Positions 9,830 through 18,016 are shown, counted from the first letter of the stretch. The stretch is DNA of 64,000 bases from Anaerophilus nitritigenes (GCF_004138215.1 NZ_RYYS01000020.1:62001-126000); one strand, 5' to 3'. The notes: generated from the sequence alone by a model not told the origin. Numbers and translations: made by a program.

Positions 9830-11103
9830 CTTAAATTCTCTACTTTTAATATACTAGAGATTTCAATTACCATTTGATTTTTAAGAATTTCTTCTAAAGC
9901 TTTATTTAATATAGATTTTTTTACTTCATGAGTAACCACTACCAAAGGAATGGAGAAACCTTCTTTTCCTCTTTGAACAACAGAAGATAAACTAATACCA
10001 TATTTTCCGAAAGTAGATGAAATTTTTCCGAGCATTCCTGGCTCATCATCCACTAAAGTTCGTATATAGTATTGACTAAGTCCTTCTTCTATTTTTGGAA
10101 GATTTTCACAAGGAGTAGGGCAAATTAAAAGATGATCTTTGTTTACAATACCCTTAGCAATTTCTAATACATCTCCCATTACAGCACTTCCAGTAGGCAG
10201 AGAGCCTGCTCCTTTTCCATAAAGCATTAATTCTCCTACAGCATTTCCTTTTACAAACAATGCATTAAATTCATCGTTAACAGAAGCTAGTGGATGATTA
10301 TTAGGAATAAGTGTAGGATATACATAAAATTCTAGTTGATTATCCATCTTTTTTGCTGTAGCAAATAATTTAATTCTATAATCTAATTGTGTTGCGTAAT
10401 CTATATCTTTTTTAGATATTTTGCTAATTCCTTCTTTTTGAATTTGATTTGGAGAGACATAAATACCAAAAGCTATAGACATCAAAATAGATAATTTAAA
10501 GGCAGCATCTTCTCCTTCTATATCGGATGAAGGATCCGCTTCAGCATATCCTTTTTCTTGTGCGAGTTTTAGAGCCTCATGAAACTCCATTCTATTTTCT
10601 GTCATCTGTGTAAGAATATAATTTGTTGTTCCGTTAATGATTCCTACCATTTCTTCTATTTCGTTGGCTGCAAGACTTTTGGTTAAAGTATTGATAATAG
10701 GAATCCCACCACCTACACTTGCCTCATATCTTAAAGCTACTTTATGTTTATGAGAAAGAGCATGAAGAGTTTCTCCATAAGTTGCAATAACTGCTTTATT
10801 TGCTGTAACTACATGCTTATGATTTTCAATAGCTTTTTTTATATACGAAAATGCAGTATCTATACCTCCTATAAGTTCAATGATTAGATCTATCTCAGGA
10901 TCTAGAAGTATTTCATCAGCATTTGTAGTTAAAATTTCTTTAGGAACTTCATTATGTTTAGCTGGATTTCTTACAAGTATTTTTTTTATTTCCAACTTAG
11001 CACCTGTATAAGATTGAATCTTTGACATGTTTTTTTTTGTAATATCCCATACACCTTTTCCTATATTTCCTAATCCTAATAATCCTATTTTTATTGTTTG
11101 CAT
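9826..11103 (-). CDS. hom: Homoserine dehydrogenase with C-terminal ACT domain
   Basis: A 425-aa enzyme that reduces aspartate semialdehyde to homoserine for threonine and methionine synthesis. Signatures are the Rossmann G-L-L-G-L-G-N-I-G-K-G, V-V-T-A-N-K-A-V-I-A, G-G-G-I-P-I-I-N-T-L, G-I-I-N-G-T-T-N-Y-I-L and the A-E-A-D-P-S-S-D-I-E-G-E-D-A-A-F-K catalytic block. The last 80 residues (Y-I-R-T-L-V-D-D-E-P-G-M-L-G) are an ACT domain, probably for allosteric control by threonine. The ATG at 11103 follows AGGAGG by six bases. An imperfect copy of its first codons lies 31 bases upstream. Confidence 0.96.
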   Translation of the reverse strand: MQTIKIGLLGLGNIGKGVWDITKKNMSKIQSYTGAKLEIKKILVRNPAKHNEVPKEILTTNADEILLDPEIDLIIELIGGIDTAFSYIKKAIENHKHVVTANKAVIATYGETLHALSHKHKVALRYEASVGGGIPIINTLTKSLAANEIEEMVGIINGTTNYILTQMTENRMEFHEALKLAQEKGYAEADPSSDIEGEDAAFKLSILMSIAFGIYVSPNQIQKEGISKISKKDIDYATQLDYRIKLFATAKKMDNQLEFYVYPTLIPNNHPLASVNDEFNALFVKGNAVGELMLYGKGAGSLPTGSAVMGDVLEIAKGIVNKDHLLICPTPCENLPKIEEGLSQYYIRTLVDDEPGMLGKISSTFGKYGISLSSVVQRGKEGFSIPLVVVTHEVKKSILNKALEEILKNQMVIEISSILKVENLS

Positions 11104-11138
11104 AATTAGTGCCTCCTATTTTAAGTGTTTGCATAATA

Positions 11139-11158
11139 AAAACAAATGTATTTGTTTT
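11139..11158. promoter_or_regulatory. Palindrome upstream of hom
   Basis: AAAACAAAT-GT-ATTTGTTTT is a perfect 9-base dyad 36 bases upstream of the hom start. It could be an operator for a dimeric repressor or an overlapping promoter element; no regulator can be named. Confidence 0.35.
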
Positions 11159-11240
11159 AAAAACTATAGGATTAATAGTACCATATTTATGAAAGATAGA
11201 CAATAGATTTTGTGAAAAAAGGAAAAATGGTAAAGAAAAC

Positions 11241-11251
11241 GGGACGGTTAA
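11241..11251 (+). repeat. REP-like tag, left copy (GGGACGGTTAA)
   Basis: GGGACGGTTAA is the complement of the tag at 12533-12544, so the two form an inverted pair about 1.3 kb apart around the DUF2971 gene. GGGGACGGTT is a common core of short palindromic repeats near REP-associated tyrosine transposases in Firmicutes. No such transposase is present here. Confidence 0.45.
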
Positions 11252-11484
11252 ACATTAAGAATAAAAAATAAATAAAGATAAAAACTATTATTATGTTAGA
11301 TAAATTTTTAAGAAGTGTGTAAATTGAAATAAATACTAGATAAAGTGAAGGGGTTATTGAGTGTGCCTAAAAATAAAATAACAGCAAATATAGGAATATT
11401 TTACCTAAAGATAAAGGATTTTTTAATTGAATAATCAATAGAAATTATTAACCGTATTCCGTTTTTCCTCGTTCTTCATTTTTT

Positions 11485-12414
11485 TTAGAAATCTCGCCTC
11501 ATGCTTGTTTCCACAGTATCTACGATTACTTTAGAATATCCATGAAAATCTAAAAATCGTTTTAAACCACTATACAAAGTTTCGGTTTCATTAAAGGGAG
11601 AGATAATAACTCTTTTAATAGGAAGCTGTTTATTTCCTCGAAGCTTGATGACTGGTCTTATAGTATCATTAGTATTATAAAAACCTAGTGATAAATTTTT
11701 TGTAATCTGTTTTTCTTCTTTATCAAAATTACATTGTTCTTCAAAATATTTTTTATCTAATCGAATTACAAATCTTGTTTCTCGTTCATATTTAAAAATT
11801 TCATCTTTGAATGCATAGGAATATTTTAATGCAGATTTCCAAAAGTGTGGTTGCATTTCTTTGATTCTTTCTATAATATAGGTTCTTAAGATATTATATT
11901 TTTCTTCTTTTTCATAAATACATTTATAATCTACAAATATTGATTCACCACAATCTTTGATACAGTACTCAAAAAAATTACGCAATTGATGGAGATCAAA
12001 TTCTATGCATATCCCTGAACTTTGAGAATAATAATTCCACATGGGTATTGAATTATCATATTCTGATGCAGAAAATATAAAATATGAAGCATGATAATAG
12101 TAATCAGTGTGTTTTTGCTCATTTCTTTCTAGAGCTTTTTTATATTCTTCTAACAAAATTTTATAATTATTTTTGATTTGCTCATCTTGTTCTGTATCAA
12201 TTAAATTTCTTACAGTATCACACATGGAATGTAAAAAATCTGCGAATTCATTTCTATCGTTTAAATACATGGAATTAGTCAATCGTAAAGAATGGGTTTT
12301 GATCATTGAATATAAGGCTGATACAGAAGTAAAATGAAATACTGTAGTTGCATTGGACTTAGAAATTTTTTCTCCTAATACATCATCAATAATATGTTCA
12401 TAAAAAGATAGCAT
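11485..12414 (-). CDS. DUF2971 family protein
   Basis: A 309-aa cytosolic protein. The DUF2971 pattern is clear: F-H-F-T-S-V-S-A-L-Y-S-M-I near residue 27, L-R-L-T-N-S-M-Y-L-N-D-R-N-E-F, F-I-F-S-A-S-E-Y-D-N-S-I-P-M-W-N-Y-Y, G-I-C-I-E-F-D, and a late Y-E-R-E-T-R-F-V. The conserved H/Y, N-D-x-x-E and E-x-R residues hint at an enzyme, but the family has no established reaction. Members are patchily distributed and often lie in accessory DNA. It is a lone gene flanked by inverted REP-like tags, which fits recent acquisition. Confidence 0.75.
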   Translation of the reverse strand: MLSFYEHIIDDVLGEKISKSNATTVFHFTSVSALYSMIKTHSLRLTNSMYLNDRNEFADFLHSMCDTVRNLIDTEQDEQIKNNYKILLEEYKKALERNEQKHTDYYYHASYFIFSASEYDNSIPMWNYYSQSSGICIEFDLHQLRNFFEYCIKDCGESIFVDYKCIYEKEEKYNILRTYIIERIKEMQPHFWKSALKYSYAFKDEIFKYERETRFVIRLDKKYFEEQCNFDKEEKQITKNLSLGFYNTNDTIRPVIKLRGNKQLPIKRVIISPFNETETLYSGLKRFLDFHGYSKVIVDTVETSMRRDF

Positions 12415-12532
12415 ATCTAATCACTTCCTTCTCTATAATTTTTTTTGTTCAATAATACTCTAATTTTTTTGAAAAAAGTCTAGTTTTTTATAGCTTGAAA
12501 GTTAGTATCACTATATTAAACTTATAAATTTA

Positions 12533-12544
12533 TTAACCGTCCCC
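12533..12544 (-). repeat. REP-like tag, right copy (TTAACCGTCCCC)
   Basis: TTAACCGTCCCC is the inverted partner of GGGACGGTTAA at 11241. A third partial copy (TTAACCGTATTCC) lies just left of the DUF2971 stop. Confidence 0.45.
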
Positions 12545-12711
12545 AGTGTTTCAGTGTTTTACCCTTGTCTAAAAAATAAGATAGATTATTTCTATTATAA
12601 AATGTATTGTAAATATTGGCAAATGAATGTTTTGATCAAAGTAAATATAATAAAGATTTATAAATTATTTCATAAAAACAAGGGTATCTTTTTTCGCGTG
12701 AAATGAAATTT

Positions 12712-12729
12712 TTGGCATGAAGTGTGCAA
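12712..12729 (+). promoter_or_regulatory. Sigma-54 (RpoN) type -24/-12 promoter
   Basis: TTGGCATGAAGTGTGCAA keeps the essential GG (12714-12715), a spacer of exactly 10 bases and GC (12726-12727), close to the consensus TTGGCAC-N5-TTGCA. Transcription would begin near 12739 and read into the DUF362 gene. rpoN itself is encoded at 34959. No sigma-54 activator gene is visible in the window. Confidence 0.6.
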
Positions 12730-12757
12730 ATAAAAAATATAAGGAGGGGTGTGAGGA

Positions 12758-12817
12758 TTGCTCGCAGCTATTTTTGTTGATTTTGTATATTTTTATGATG
12801 ATATGGCTAGTGTATAG
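12758..12817 (+). CDS. Possible 19-codon leader peptide
   Basis: A strong AAGGAGGGG (12741-12749) precedes a TTG codon that opens a 19-codon frame, hydrophobic at first (L-A-A-I-F-V-D-F-V-Y-F) and ending in D-D-M-A-S-V. It lies between the sigma-54 promoter and the DUF362 start, so it would be the first thing translated on that transcript. The site is too strong to ignore, but the product is short and unrecognised; the ribosome binding site may be a chance purine run. Confidence 0.3.
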   Translation: MLAAIFVDFVYFYDDMASV

Positions 12818-12840
12818 ATATTGATAAAAGGAGTGATCAT

Positions 12841-13773
12841 GTGAGAAAAGATAGAAAAATAAAAGAACCTATTATTGCAATTATGAAAGATACAAAAGAA
12901 GAAGAGTCTCTTACAAAGGCTTTAGATTTACTTCCTATGAACAAAATTATCCATACAAGTGATATAGTATGTATTACTCCTAATTGGGTAAAAGCAAAGC
13001 CTCCTTATACAGCAACAGTAGTAGGACCATATACATTACAAAGATTAATACAATATATAAAAAAAAGAAACCCTAAAAAAATATATATTGCCACAGGCTC
13101 AGGAGGAGATCCTACACCTAAAGTTATGAGTACTATAGGTTATGATAAAATTATAAAAAAAGAAGAAGTCGAATTTATTGACTTAAATTATGGTCCATAT
13201 ACAGAGGTTTTTTTAGACCATGATCAACCGATTAGTACCAAAATAAATCAATTAATCGAAAAAATAGATGTTTTAATATCTTTTACACAACTTAAGTATC
13301 ATGAAGAAGCTACTATAAGTGCTGGAATGAAAAATATTGCTCTTGGATGGCCACCAGCAGAAATTCATGGTTTTCCCAAAAAAAAATTAGGAATTCACGA
13401 AGATTTACATGGGTTTATAGAAGCTATGATAAAAAAAATTCCTATTGATCTTACAATTGTGAGTGCAGACAAAACTATGATTGGAACAGGTCCTTCGTCA
13501 GGAAAAGCCATAGATACACCAGGACTTATTATAGCGGGGACAGATCCTGTTGCAGTAGATACTATCGGAGCAAGATTACTAGGATTTTTACCTCAGGCTA
13601 TTTCCTATTTATATAAACTACATAAAGAAGAGATCGGAACAGCTCTTCCAGAAAGAATGGATTTAAGGGGAATTTCATTAGAAGAAGCTGAAAGGATATT
13701 TAGTAAAGCTGCATTTGGACAAGAAATTATATTAGATAAAGGGCATATAAAAAATATACATGGAAATAGATAA
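12841..13773 (+). CDS. DUF362 domain-containing protein
   Basis: A 310-aa protein with the DUF362 pattern: I-I-H-T-S-D-I-V-C-I-T-P-N-W-V, a T-G-S-G-G-D-P-T loop, V-L-I-S-F-T-Q-L-K-Y-H-E-E-A-T-I-S-A-G-M-K-N and I-A-G-T-D-P-V-A-V-D-T-I-G-A-R-L-L-G. Some relatives carry ferredoxin domains; this one has no CxxCxxC motif. The family's reaction is not established. GTG 12841 follows AAAGGAG by about eight bases. The upstream sigma-54 promoter suggests control by a signal-responsive activator. It is followed by a 107-base gap before cheX. Confidence 0.8.
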   Translation: MRKDRKIKEPIIAIMKDTKEEESLTKALDLLPMNKIIHTSDIVCITPNWVKAKPPYTATVVGPYTLQRLIQYIKKRNPKKIYIATGSGGDPTPKVMSTIGYDKIIKKEEVEFIDLNYGPYTEVFLDHDQPISTKINQLIEKIDVLISFTQLKYHEEATISAGMKNIALGWPPAEIHGFPKKKLGIHEDLHGFIEAMIKKIPIDLTIVSADKTMIGTGPSSGKAIDTPGLIIAGTDPVAVDTIGARLLGFLPQAISYLYKLHKEEIGTALPERMDLRGISLEEAERIFSKAAFGQEIILDKGHIKNIHGNR

Positions 13774-13880
13774 GTAAGAAACAAATAGTAACCTAGTTTG
13801 AAAAATGTAAAAAAAATACGTAAAAATATGATATAATTACAAAAATGTATAAGATAAGTGAAAAAAGGAGGGAATTTAAA

Positions 13881-14342
13881 ATGAAGGTAGAATGGGTAAA
13901 TCCTTTTATTGAAGCAAGCCAAATGATTTTAAAGCAAATGGCGAATATATCTTGCGAGAAAGGTACAATTCATATAAAAGATGGATCTTTTGATGCTCCA
14001 GATGTAATGATTTTAATAGGACTTACAGGAAAACTCAAAGGACAAGCTATTTTAGGAATGAATGAAGAAATGGCAAAAAAAATCGCTTCTCATATGATGT
14101 GTGGTATGCTTGTAGATGAATTAGATGAAATGGCAAGAAGTGCTATTTCGGAACTTGGTAATATGATTTTAGGAAATACAGCTACCCTCCTTAGCAACCA
14201 AGGTTTTGAGGTAGATATTACACCTCCAACACTATTGGTTGGCAAAAAAGTTTCAATTTCTACAAATTCTAATCAAACAATTACTGTACCTCTAAATACA
14301 GATTATGGTATAATTGAACTAGATATTGCAATAAAGGAGTAA
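13881..14342 (+). CDS. cheX: CheX-family chemotaxis phosphatase
   Basis: A 153-aa protein matching CheX, which dephosphorylates CheY-P. It opens with W-V-N-P-F-I-E-A, and the conserved phosphatase helix reads A-R-S-A-I-S-E-L-G-N-M-I-L-G-N-T, containing the Glu and Asn used for CheY-P hydrolysis. P-P-T-L-L-V-G follows. ATG 13881 is preceded by AAAGGAGGG. It lies away from other chemotaxis genes and is coupled to trmL, whose Shine-Dalgarno overlaps the end of this gene. Confidence 0.85.
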   Translation: MKVEWVNPFIEASQMILKQMANISCEKGTIHIKDGSFDAPDVMILIGLTGKLKGQAILGMNEEMAKKIASHMMCGMLVDELDEMARSAISELGNMILGNTATLLSNQGFEVDITPPTLLVGKKVSISTNSNQTITVPLNTDYGIIELDIAIKE

Positions 14343-14347
14343 TGCAT

Positions 14348-14818
14348 ATGGCGATTAATGTAGTTTTATTTGAACCGGAGATCCCTCCAAACACAGGAAA
14401 TATTGCAAGAACTTGTGCAGCCACAGGGAGCAGTCTTCATTTAATTGAACCTTTAGGATTTTCAGTAGATGATAAGCATTTAAAAAGAGCAGGACTTGAT
14501 TATTGGGATTTGTTAGATTTGAATATTTACCCAAATATAGAAGAATTTCTAAAAGCACATCCACAAGGAAAATTTTTCTTTTCCACTACAAAGGCAGAGA
14601 AACTTTATACAGATGTGACTTATGAAGATGAATGTTTCTTAGTATTTGGAAAGGAAACAGCAGGATTACCTAAGGAACTACTTCATAAAAATATGGACAA
14701 GGCCATTAAAATTCCTATGATTGAAAATGAAAAAGCTAGATCTTTAAATCTTTCCAATTCGGTAAATATTGTACTCTATGAAGCTTTACGACAAACTGGG
14801 TTTATGCATTTGAAATAG
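14348..14818 (+). CDS. trmL: tRNA (cytidine/uridine(34)-2'-O)-methyltransferase TrmL
   Basis: A 156-aa SPOUT-fold enzyme that methylates the wobble ribose of tRNA-Leu using SAM. It has the short length of TrmL rather than longer SpoU proteins, the start I-N-V-V-L-F-E-P-E-I-P-P-N-T-G-N-I-A-R-T-C-A, the V-F-G-K-E-T-A-G-L-P block and I-P-M-I-E-N-E-K-A-R-S-L-N-L-S-N-S-V, which form the knot and the SAM site. An ATG at 14342 is only two bases from AAAGGAG; ATG 14348 has normal spacing and matches family starts. Confidence 0.93.
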   Translation: MAINVVLFEPEIPPNTGNIARTCAATGSSLHLIEPLGFSVDDKHLKRAGLDYWDLLDLNIYPNIEEFLKAHPQGKFFFSTTKAEKLYTDVTYEDECFLVFGKETAGLPKELLHKNMDKAIKIPMIENEKARSLNLSNSVNIVLYEALRQTGFMHLK

Positions 14819-14842
14819 AGAGGTAAAACTCTCTTTTTTTGT
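14818..14842 (+). terminator. Terminator after trmL
   Basis: AGAGAG-GTAAAA-CTCTCT followed by TTTTTT, a short hairpin with a good U-tract directly after the stop. Confidence 0.75.
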
Positions 14843-15069
14843 GAAAGGTAAATGATTCTAAAAATTCAAACAATCAAAATGATATTTTGATTGATATATG
14901 CTAAAAAACTCTAAAAAATTAGAATAATGAGTTTTATAAACTCTATTTTAAACTTATCAACATAATACGACATATTTTAATAAATTTAACATAGATTTAA
15001 CAAAACTAATAAAAAATAGTGTATTATAGATAAGGTGTGAATGCATAATAGAATATAGGAGGGGCATAA

Positions 15070-16701
15070 ATGGAAATATTTTTTGGAGTACTTGGAGGCT
15101 TAGGGTTATTTCTTTATGGAATGACCATTATGGGAGATGGTTTGCAAAAATCTGCTGGAGATAAGATGAAGAGAATCATCGAGGTACTTACAAATAACAG
15201 AATCATGGCCGTAATTGTTGGATCATTGGTGACTATGATTATTCAAAGTAGTAGTGCGACGACTGTAATGGTAGTGGGATTTGTAAATGCAGGAATCATG
15301 AATCTTACACAAGCTACTGGAATCATTATGGGAGCGAATGTTGGAACAACTGTAACGGCTCAAATTGCATCTTTAGAACTTAGCTATATTGCTCCTGCTG
15401 TAGTAGGACTTGCAGTTGTAGTTTGGTTATTTACAAATAATAAAAAAACTAAAAATATGGCAGAAATTTTTATAGGTTTTGGTATATTATTTATTGGAAT
15501 GGATTTTATGAAAGAAGCTGTAAAACCTCTTCGAGAATATTCAGGGTTTAGAGACATGCTATTATCCTTTGGTAGTGGGAATTTTACAGATTCTTTGATG
15601 GCTATATTTACAGGGTTTTTTATTACTGCTGTTGTTCAGAGTAGTAGTGCAACTACAGGGATTTTAATTGCGTTAGCTAGTGAAGGCCTTCTTCCTATAG
15701 AAGCTTCTTTGCCTGTTATATTTGGAACAAATATAGGAACTTGTGTGACGGCTATGTTATCTAGTATTGGAGCAAATCGTACAGCAAAAAGAGCTGCATT
15801 TATCCATTTTACTTTTAATGTGGTTGGAACGCTTCTTTTTATGTTACTTTTTAAGAATATAACAGTGGCTTTTGTACAGAAAGTTTCTCCTACAGATGCA
15901 GCAAGACAATTGGCCAATGCCCATACATTATTTAATATTATGAATACGGTGTTGTTGCTTCCATTTGCAGCAATATTAGTAAGATTAGCAAATAAAGTAA
16001 TTCCTGTGAGTTTAGCAGAACAGAAACAACAAATTGGTATCAGTCATTTAGATGACAGGATGTTAGAAACTCCATCTATTGCTATTGTACAGGTTATAAA
16101 AGAAATTTTAAATATGGGAGATTTAGTATTAGAAAATTACAAAACTTCTATGGAAGCTTTCTTTGCACAAAGTGAAAAATTAGCAGACACAACTTTTGAA
16201 ACAGAAAAAATGATAAATAGAATGGAAAGACAAATTGCAGAATACTTGGTAAAATTATCAAGTACACCTTTATCTGGAAAACAACATGAATTAATAGATG
16301 GTCTTTTTAGTACTATTAATGACATTGAAAGAGTAGGAGACCATGCAGAAAATTTAGCAGAACTAGCTGTATTTAGTTCAGATAATAGGCTCATGTTTAG
16401 TGAGAAAGCTTTTAAAGATCTACAACATATGCATGATCGAGTAATTAAATCTTATGAGCAAGCAATATTAGCTTTAAGAATAGGAGATGTAAATCTTGCA
16501 AGAAGAGTTGTAGAAAGAGAAGGGGAAATTGACCATATGGAAAAATCCTTAAGAGCAAATCATATTGCAAGATTAAATAAGCAACAATGCGCACCGAGTG
16601 CAGGAATTATATTTTTAGATATTATTAGTAATTTAGAAAGAATTGGAGATCATGCAGCAAAAATTGCTTTTTCAGTAATTGATTCAGTAGATAAAAAATA
16701 G
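15070..16701 (+). CDS. Na+/phosphate cotransporter family protein with PhoU-like domain
   Basis: A 543-aa membrane protein. Residues 1 to about 310 hold eight or more hydrophobic segments with the duplicated Q-S-S-S-A-T-T signature (near residues 61 and 193) and G-A-N-V-G-T-T / G-T-N-I-G-T-C repeats that define the NptA/YjbB family. Residues from about 340 onwards are helical and contain two PhoU-type I-E-R-V-G-D-H-A-E-N and L-E-R-I-G-D-H-A-A-K motifs. It probably moves phosphate, in or out, under PhoU-type control. The ATG follows TAGGAGGGG. It is monocistronic, with a terminator right after the stop. Confidence 0.92.
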   Translation: MEIFFGVLGGLGLFLYGMTIMGDGLQKSAGDKMKRIIEVLTNNRIMAVIVGSLVTMIIQSSSATTVMVVGFVNAGIMNLTQATGIIMGANVGTTVTAQIASLELSYIAPAVVGLAVVVWLFTNNKKTKNMAEIFIGFGILFIGMDFMKEAVKPLREYSGFRDMLLSFGSGNFTDSLMAIFTGFFITAVVQSSSATTGILIALASEGLLPIEASLPVIFGTNIGTCVTAMLSSIGANRTAKRAAFIHFTFNVVGTLLFMLLFKNITVAFVQKVSPTDAARQLANAHTLFNIMNTVLLLPFAAILVRLANKVIPVSLAEQKQQIGISHLDDRMLETPSIAIVQVIKEILNMGDLVLENYKTSMEAFFAQSEKLADTTFETEKMINRMERQIAEYLVKLSSTPLSGKQHELIDGLFSTINDIERVGDHAENLAELAVFSSDNRLMFSEKAFKDLQHMHDRVIKSYEQAILALRIGDVNLARRVVEREGEIDHMEKSLRANHIARLNKQQCAPSAGIIFLDIISNLERIGDHAAKIAFSVIDSVDKK

Positions 16702-16728
16702 ACTTCTTTTCATAAAGAAGTCTATTTT
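16697..16728 (+). terminator. Terminator after the Na/Pi transporter
   Basis: ATAGACTTCTTT-TC-ATAAAGAAGTCTAT hairpin followed by TTTG; it starts inside the last codons of the gene. Confidence 0.8.
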
Positions 16729-16796
16729 GTTGTAAAATTTCTACATAAATAATAAAATATAAAGAAGGAAACAATGCACTAGGGGAGGAGATCAAA

Positions 16797-17645
16797 GTGA
16801 AACCTATAAAAATTATGACTACGAGTCTAGCAGATGTACCAAAAGAATTAGCAAAAGAATATGATATTACCATATTACCACTGTGTATAAGATTTGGAGA
16901 GGAAGAATTTAAAGATGGTGTAGATTTGCATTCAGAAGAATTTTTTCAAAGATTAAAAGATACTGGGGAAGTTTCACAAAGTTCTCAGATTCCTCCAAGT
17001 ATTTTTATAAAAGAGATGAAAACACTTTTAGAAAAAGGGTACCAAGTCATTTTAGTTAATGGTTCCTCTAAAGTAAGTGGTACTCATCAATCATCTATTA
17101 TGGCTCAAAATGAGATAGGAAATGAAGATATAACTATCATTGATACTATGGCTTTATCGTATGGATGTGGAATGATTGTAGTAGAAGCTGCCAAGATGGT
17201 CAAGGAAGGAAAATCAAAAGAAGAAATTATCAACAGGATAGAAGAAATGAAAGATAAGGTAGATCATATTTTTTCTGTGGATACATTAGATTACTTACAA
17301 AAAGGAGGCAGACTAAGTGCAACAAAAGCTACAATAGGAAAAATTTTAAATGTAAAGCCTATTTTAACTATACAAGATGGAATAGTAGAGCCTTTTGATA
17401 AAGTAAGAGGAAGTAAAAAAATTATTCCAAGAATGATAGAACTTGCACAAGAAAGAGGTCTTAAAAAAGGATCTGAATATATTTGTGTAGCCCATGGAGG
17501 AAACAAAGAAAATTTTAAAAAATTAAAGGAAGAAATAGTACAAGTTTTTGAGACTGAAAATATGATAGAAATGGAAATAGGATGTACCATAGGAACTTAT
17601 ACAGGACCAGGATTTTTAGCTATTATATATATAAAAAATGAATAA
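16797..17645 (+). CDS. DegV family fatty-acid-binding protein
   Basis: A 282-aa DegV/FakB-type protein. It opens with K-I-M-T-T-S-L-A-D-V-P, has S-S-Q-I-P-P-S, G-S-S-K-V-S-G-T-H-Q-S, and a late E-I-G-C-T-I-G-T-Y-T-G-P-G region that lines the lipid pocket. Known relatives bind fatty acids and present them to the FakA kinase. No fakA lies nearby. The GTG start at 16797 follows GGGGAGGAG by seven bases. Confidence 0.88.
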   Translation: MKPIKIMTTSLADVPKELAKEYDITILPLCIRFGEEEFKDGVDLHSEEFFQRLKDTGEVSQSSQIPPSIFIKEMKTLLEKGYQVILVNGSSKVSGTHQSSIMAQNEIGNEDITIIDTMALSYGCGMIVVEAAKMVKEGKSKEEIINRIEEMKDKVDHIFSVDTLDYLQKGGRLSATKATIGKILNVKPILTIQDGIVEPFDKVRGSKKIIPRMIELAQERGLKKGSEYICVAHGGNKENFKKLKEEIVQVFETENMIEMEIGCTIGTYTGPGFLAIIYIKNE

Positions 17646-17714
17646 TAAATTTCCACATTCCTATAATTGTATAGTCCATATAAAAGTAAAATATGAAAAA
17701 AATGTTAAAATGTA

Positions 17715-17744
17715 TTGTCAATAGAACTACTTTTATAATATAAT
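17715..17744 (+). promoter_or_regulatory. Vegetative promoter of the glycine reductase operon
   Basis: TTGTCA (17715-17720), an 18-base spacer and TATAAT (17739-17744), about 65 bases ahead of the riboswitch. Confidence 0.65.
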
Positions 17745-17806
17745 GATTATAAAGAAAGTTAATAATAAAAAAAAATAAATGAATATTCTTAATTCTGAAT
17801 GAAAAA

Positions 17807-17984
17807 TGCGGGAGAGAATCCATAGAGGATCGCCGAAGGGACAAGCAAAAGATATTGCCTATCTTTTGTGAAATTCTCAGGCAAAAGAACTGTATTTGGA
17901 CAGAACTCTGGAAAGCTTATGAATGGCATCAAAGGAGTATATTTCAATTAAGGAGAAATTCTTAGGGTAAAGACAGAGACATAT
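17807..17984 (+). ncRNA. Glycine riboswitch, tandem aptamers
   Basis: Aptamer 1 (about 17807-17915) has the family landmarks GCGGGAGAGA, CGCCGAAGGGACAAG, TTCTCAGGCAAAAGAAC and TGGACAGAACTCTGGA. Aptamer 2 follows directly, with GCATCAAAGGAGTATA matching the GCACCGAAGGAGCAA position and TTCTTAGGGTAAAGACAGAG matching the CTCAGGTAAAAGGACAGAG position. Its core departs from consensus. The 3' strand of aptamer 2 P1 overlaps the 5' arm of a terminator, as expected for a glycine-on switch. It controls the glycine reductase operon below. Confidence 0.9.
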
Positions 17985-18016
17985 GGCAATCTAATATTTG
18001 TCATATGTCTTTTTAT
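17977..18016 (+). terminator. Riboswitch-controlled terminator
   Basis: AGACATATG and CATATGTCT form a 9-base-pair stem followed by TTTTTAT. The 5' arm shares bases with the end of aptamer 2. Confidence 0.8.

Larger units (their letters stand above)
11104..11484. other. 381-base intergenic region with REP-like fragments and a possible 23-codon ORF
   Basis: The left part is the hom leader with the AAAACAAAT dyad. GGGACGGTTAA occurs at 11241-11251 and TTATTAACCGT with a nearby T-tract at 11444-11465. A GTG-started 23-codon frame (11363-11434) follows AAGGGG by about nine bases, but its composition is only that of A/T-rich spacer and I do not call it a gene. No tRNA or structured leader is visible. 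Confidence 0.4.
12415..12840. other. 426-base intergenic region: DUF2971 promoter side and DUF362 leader
   Basis: From left to right it holds the A/T-rich upstream region of the minus-strand DUF2971 gene, the TTAACCGTCCCC tag, about 150 bases with no clear feature, a sigma-54 type promoter at 12712-12729, and a leader with AAGGAGGGG followed by a 19-codon frame before the DUF362 gene. Confidence 0.5.

Noticed and set aside
11363-11434. GTG-started 23-codon frame upstream of the DUF2971 stop
   Set aside because: Only a moderate AAGGGG site and spacer-like composition; not supported as a gene.
12561-12685. ACCCTTGT and ACAAGGGT as arms of a structured RNA or IS ends
   Set aside because: The arms are only eight bases, 110 bases apart, with unstructured A/T-rich sequence between and no duplicated target.
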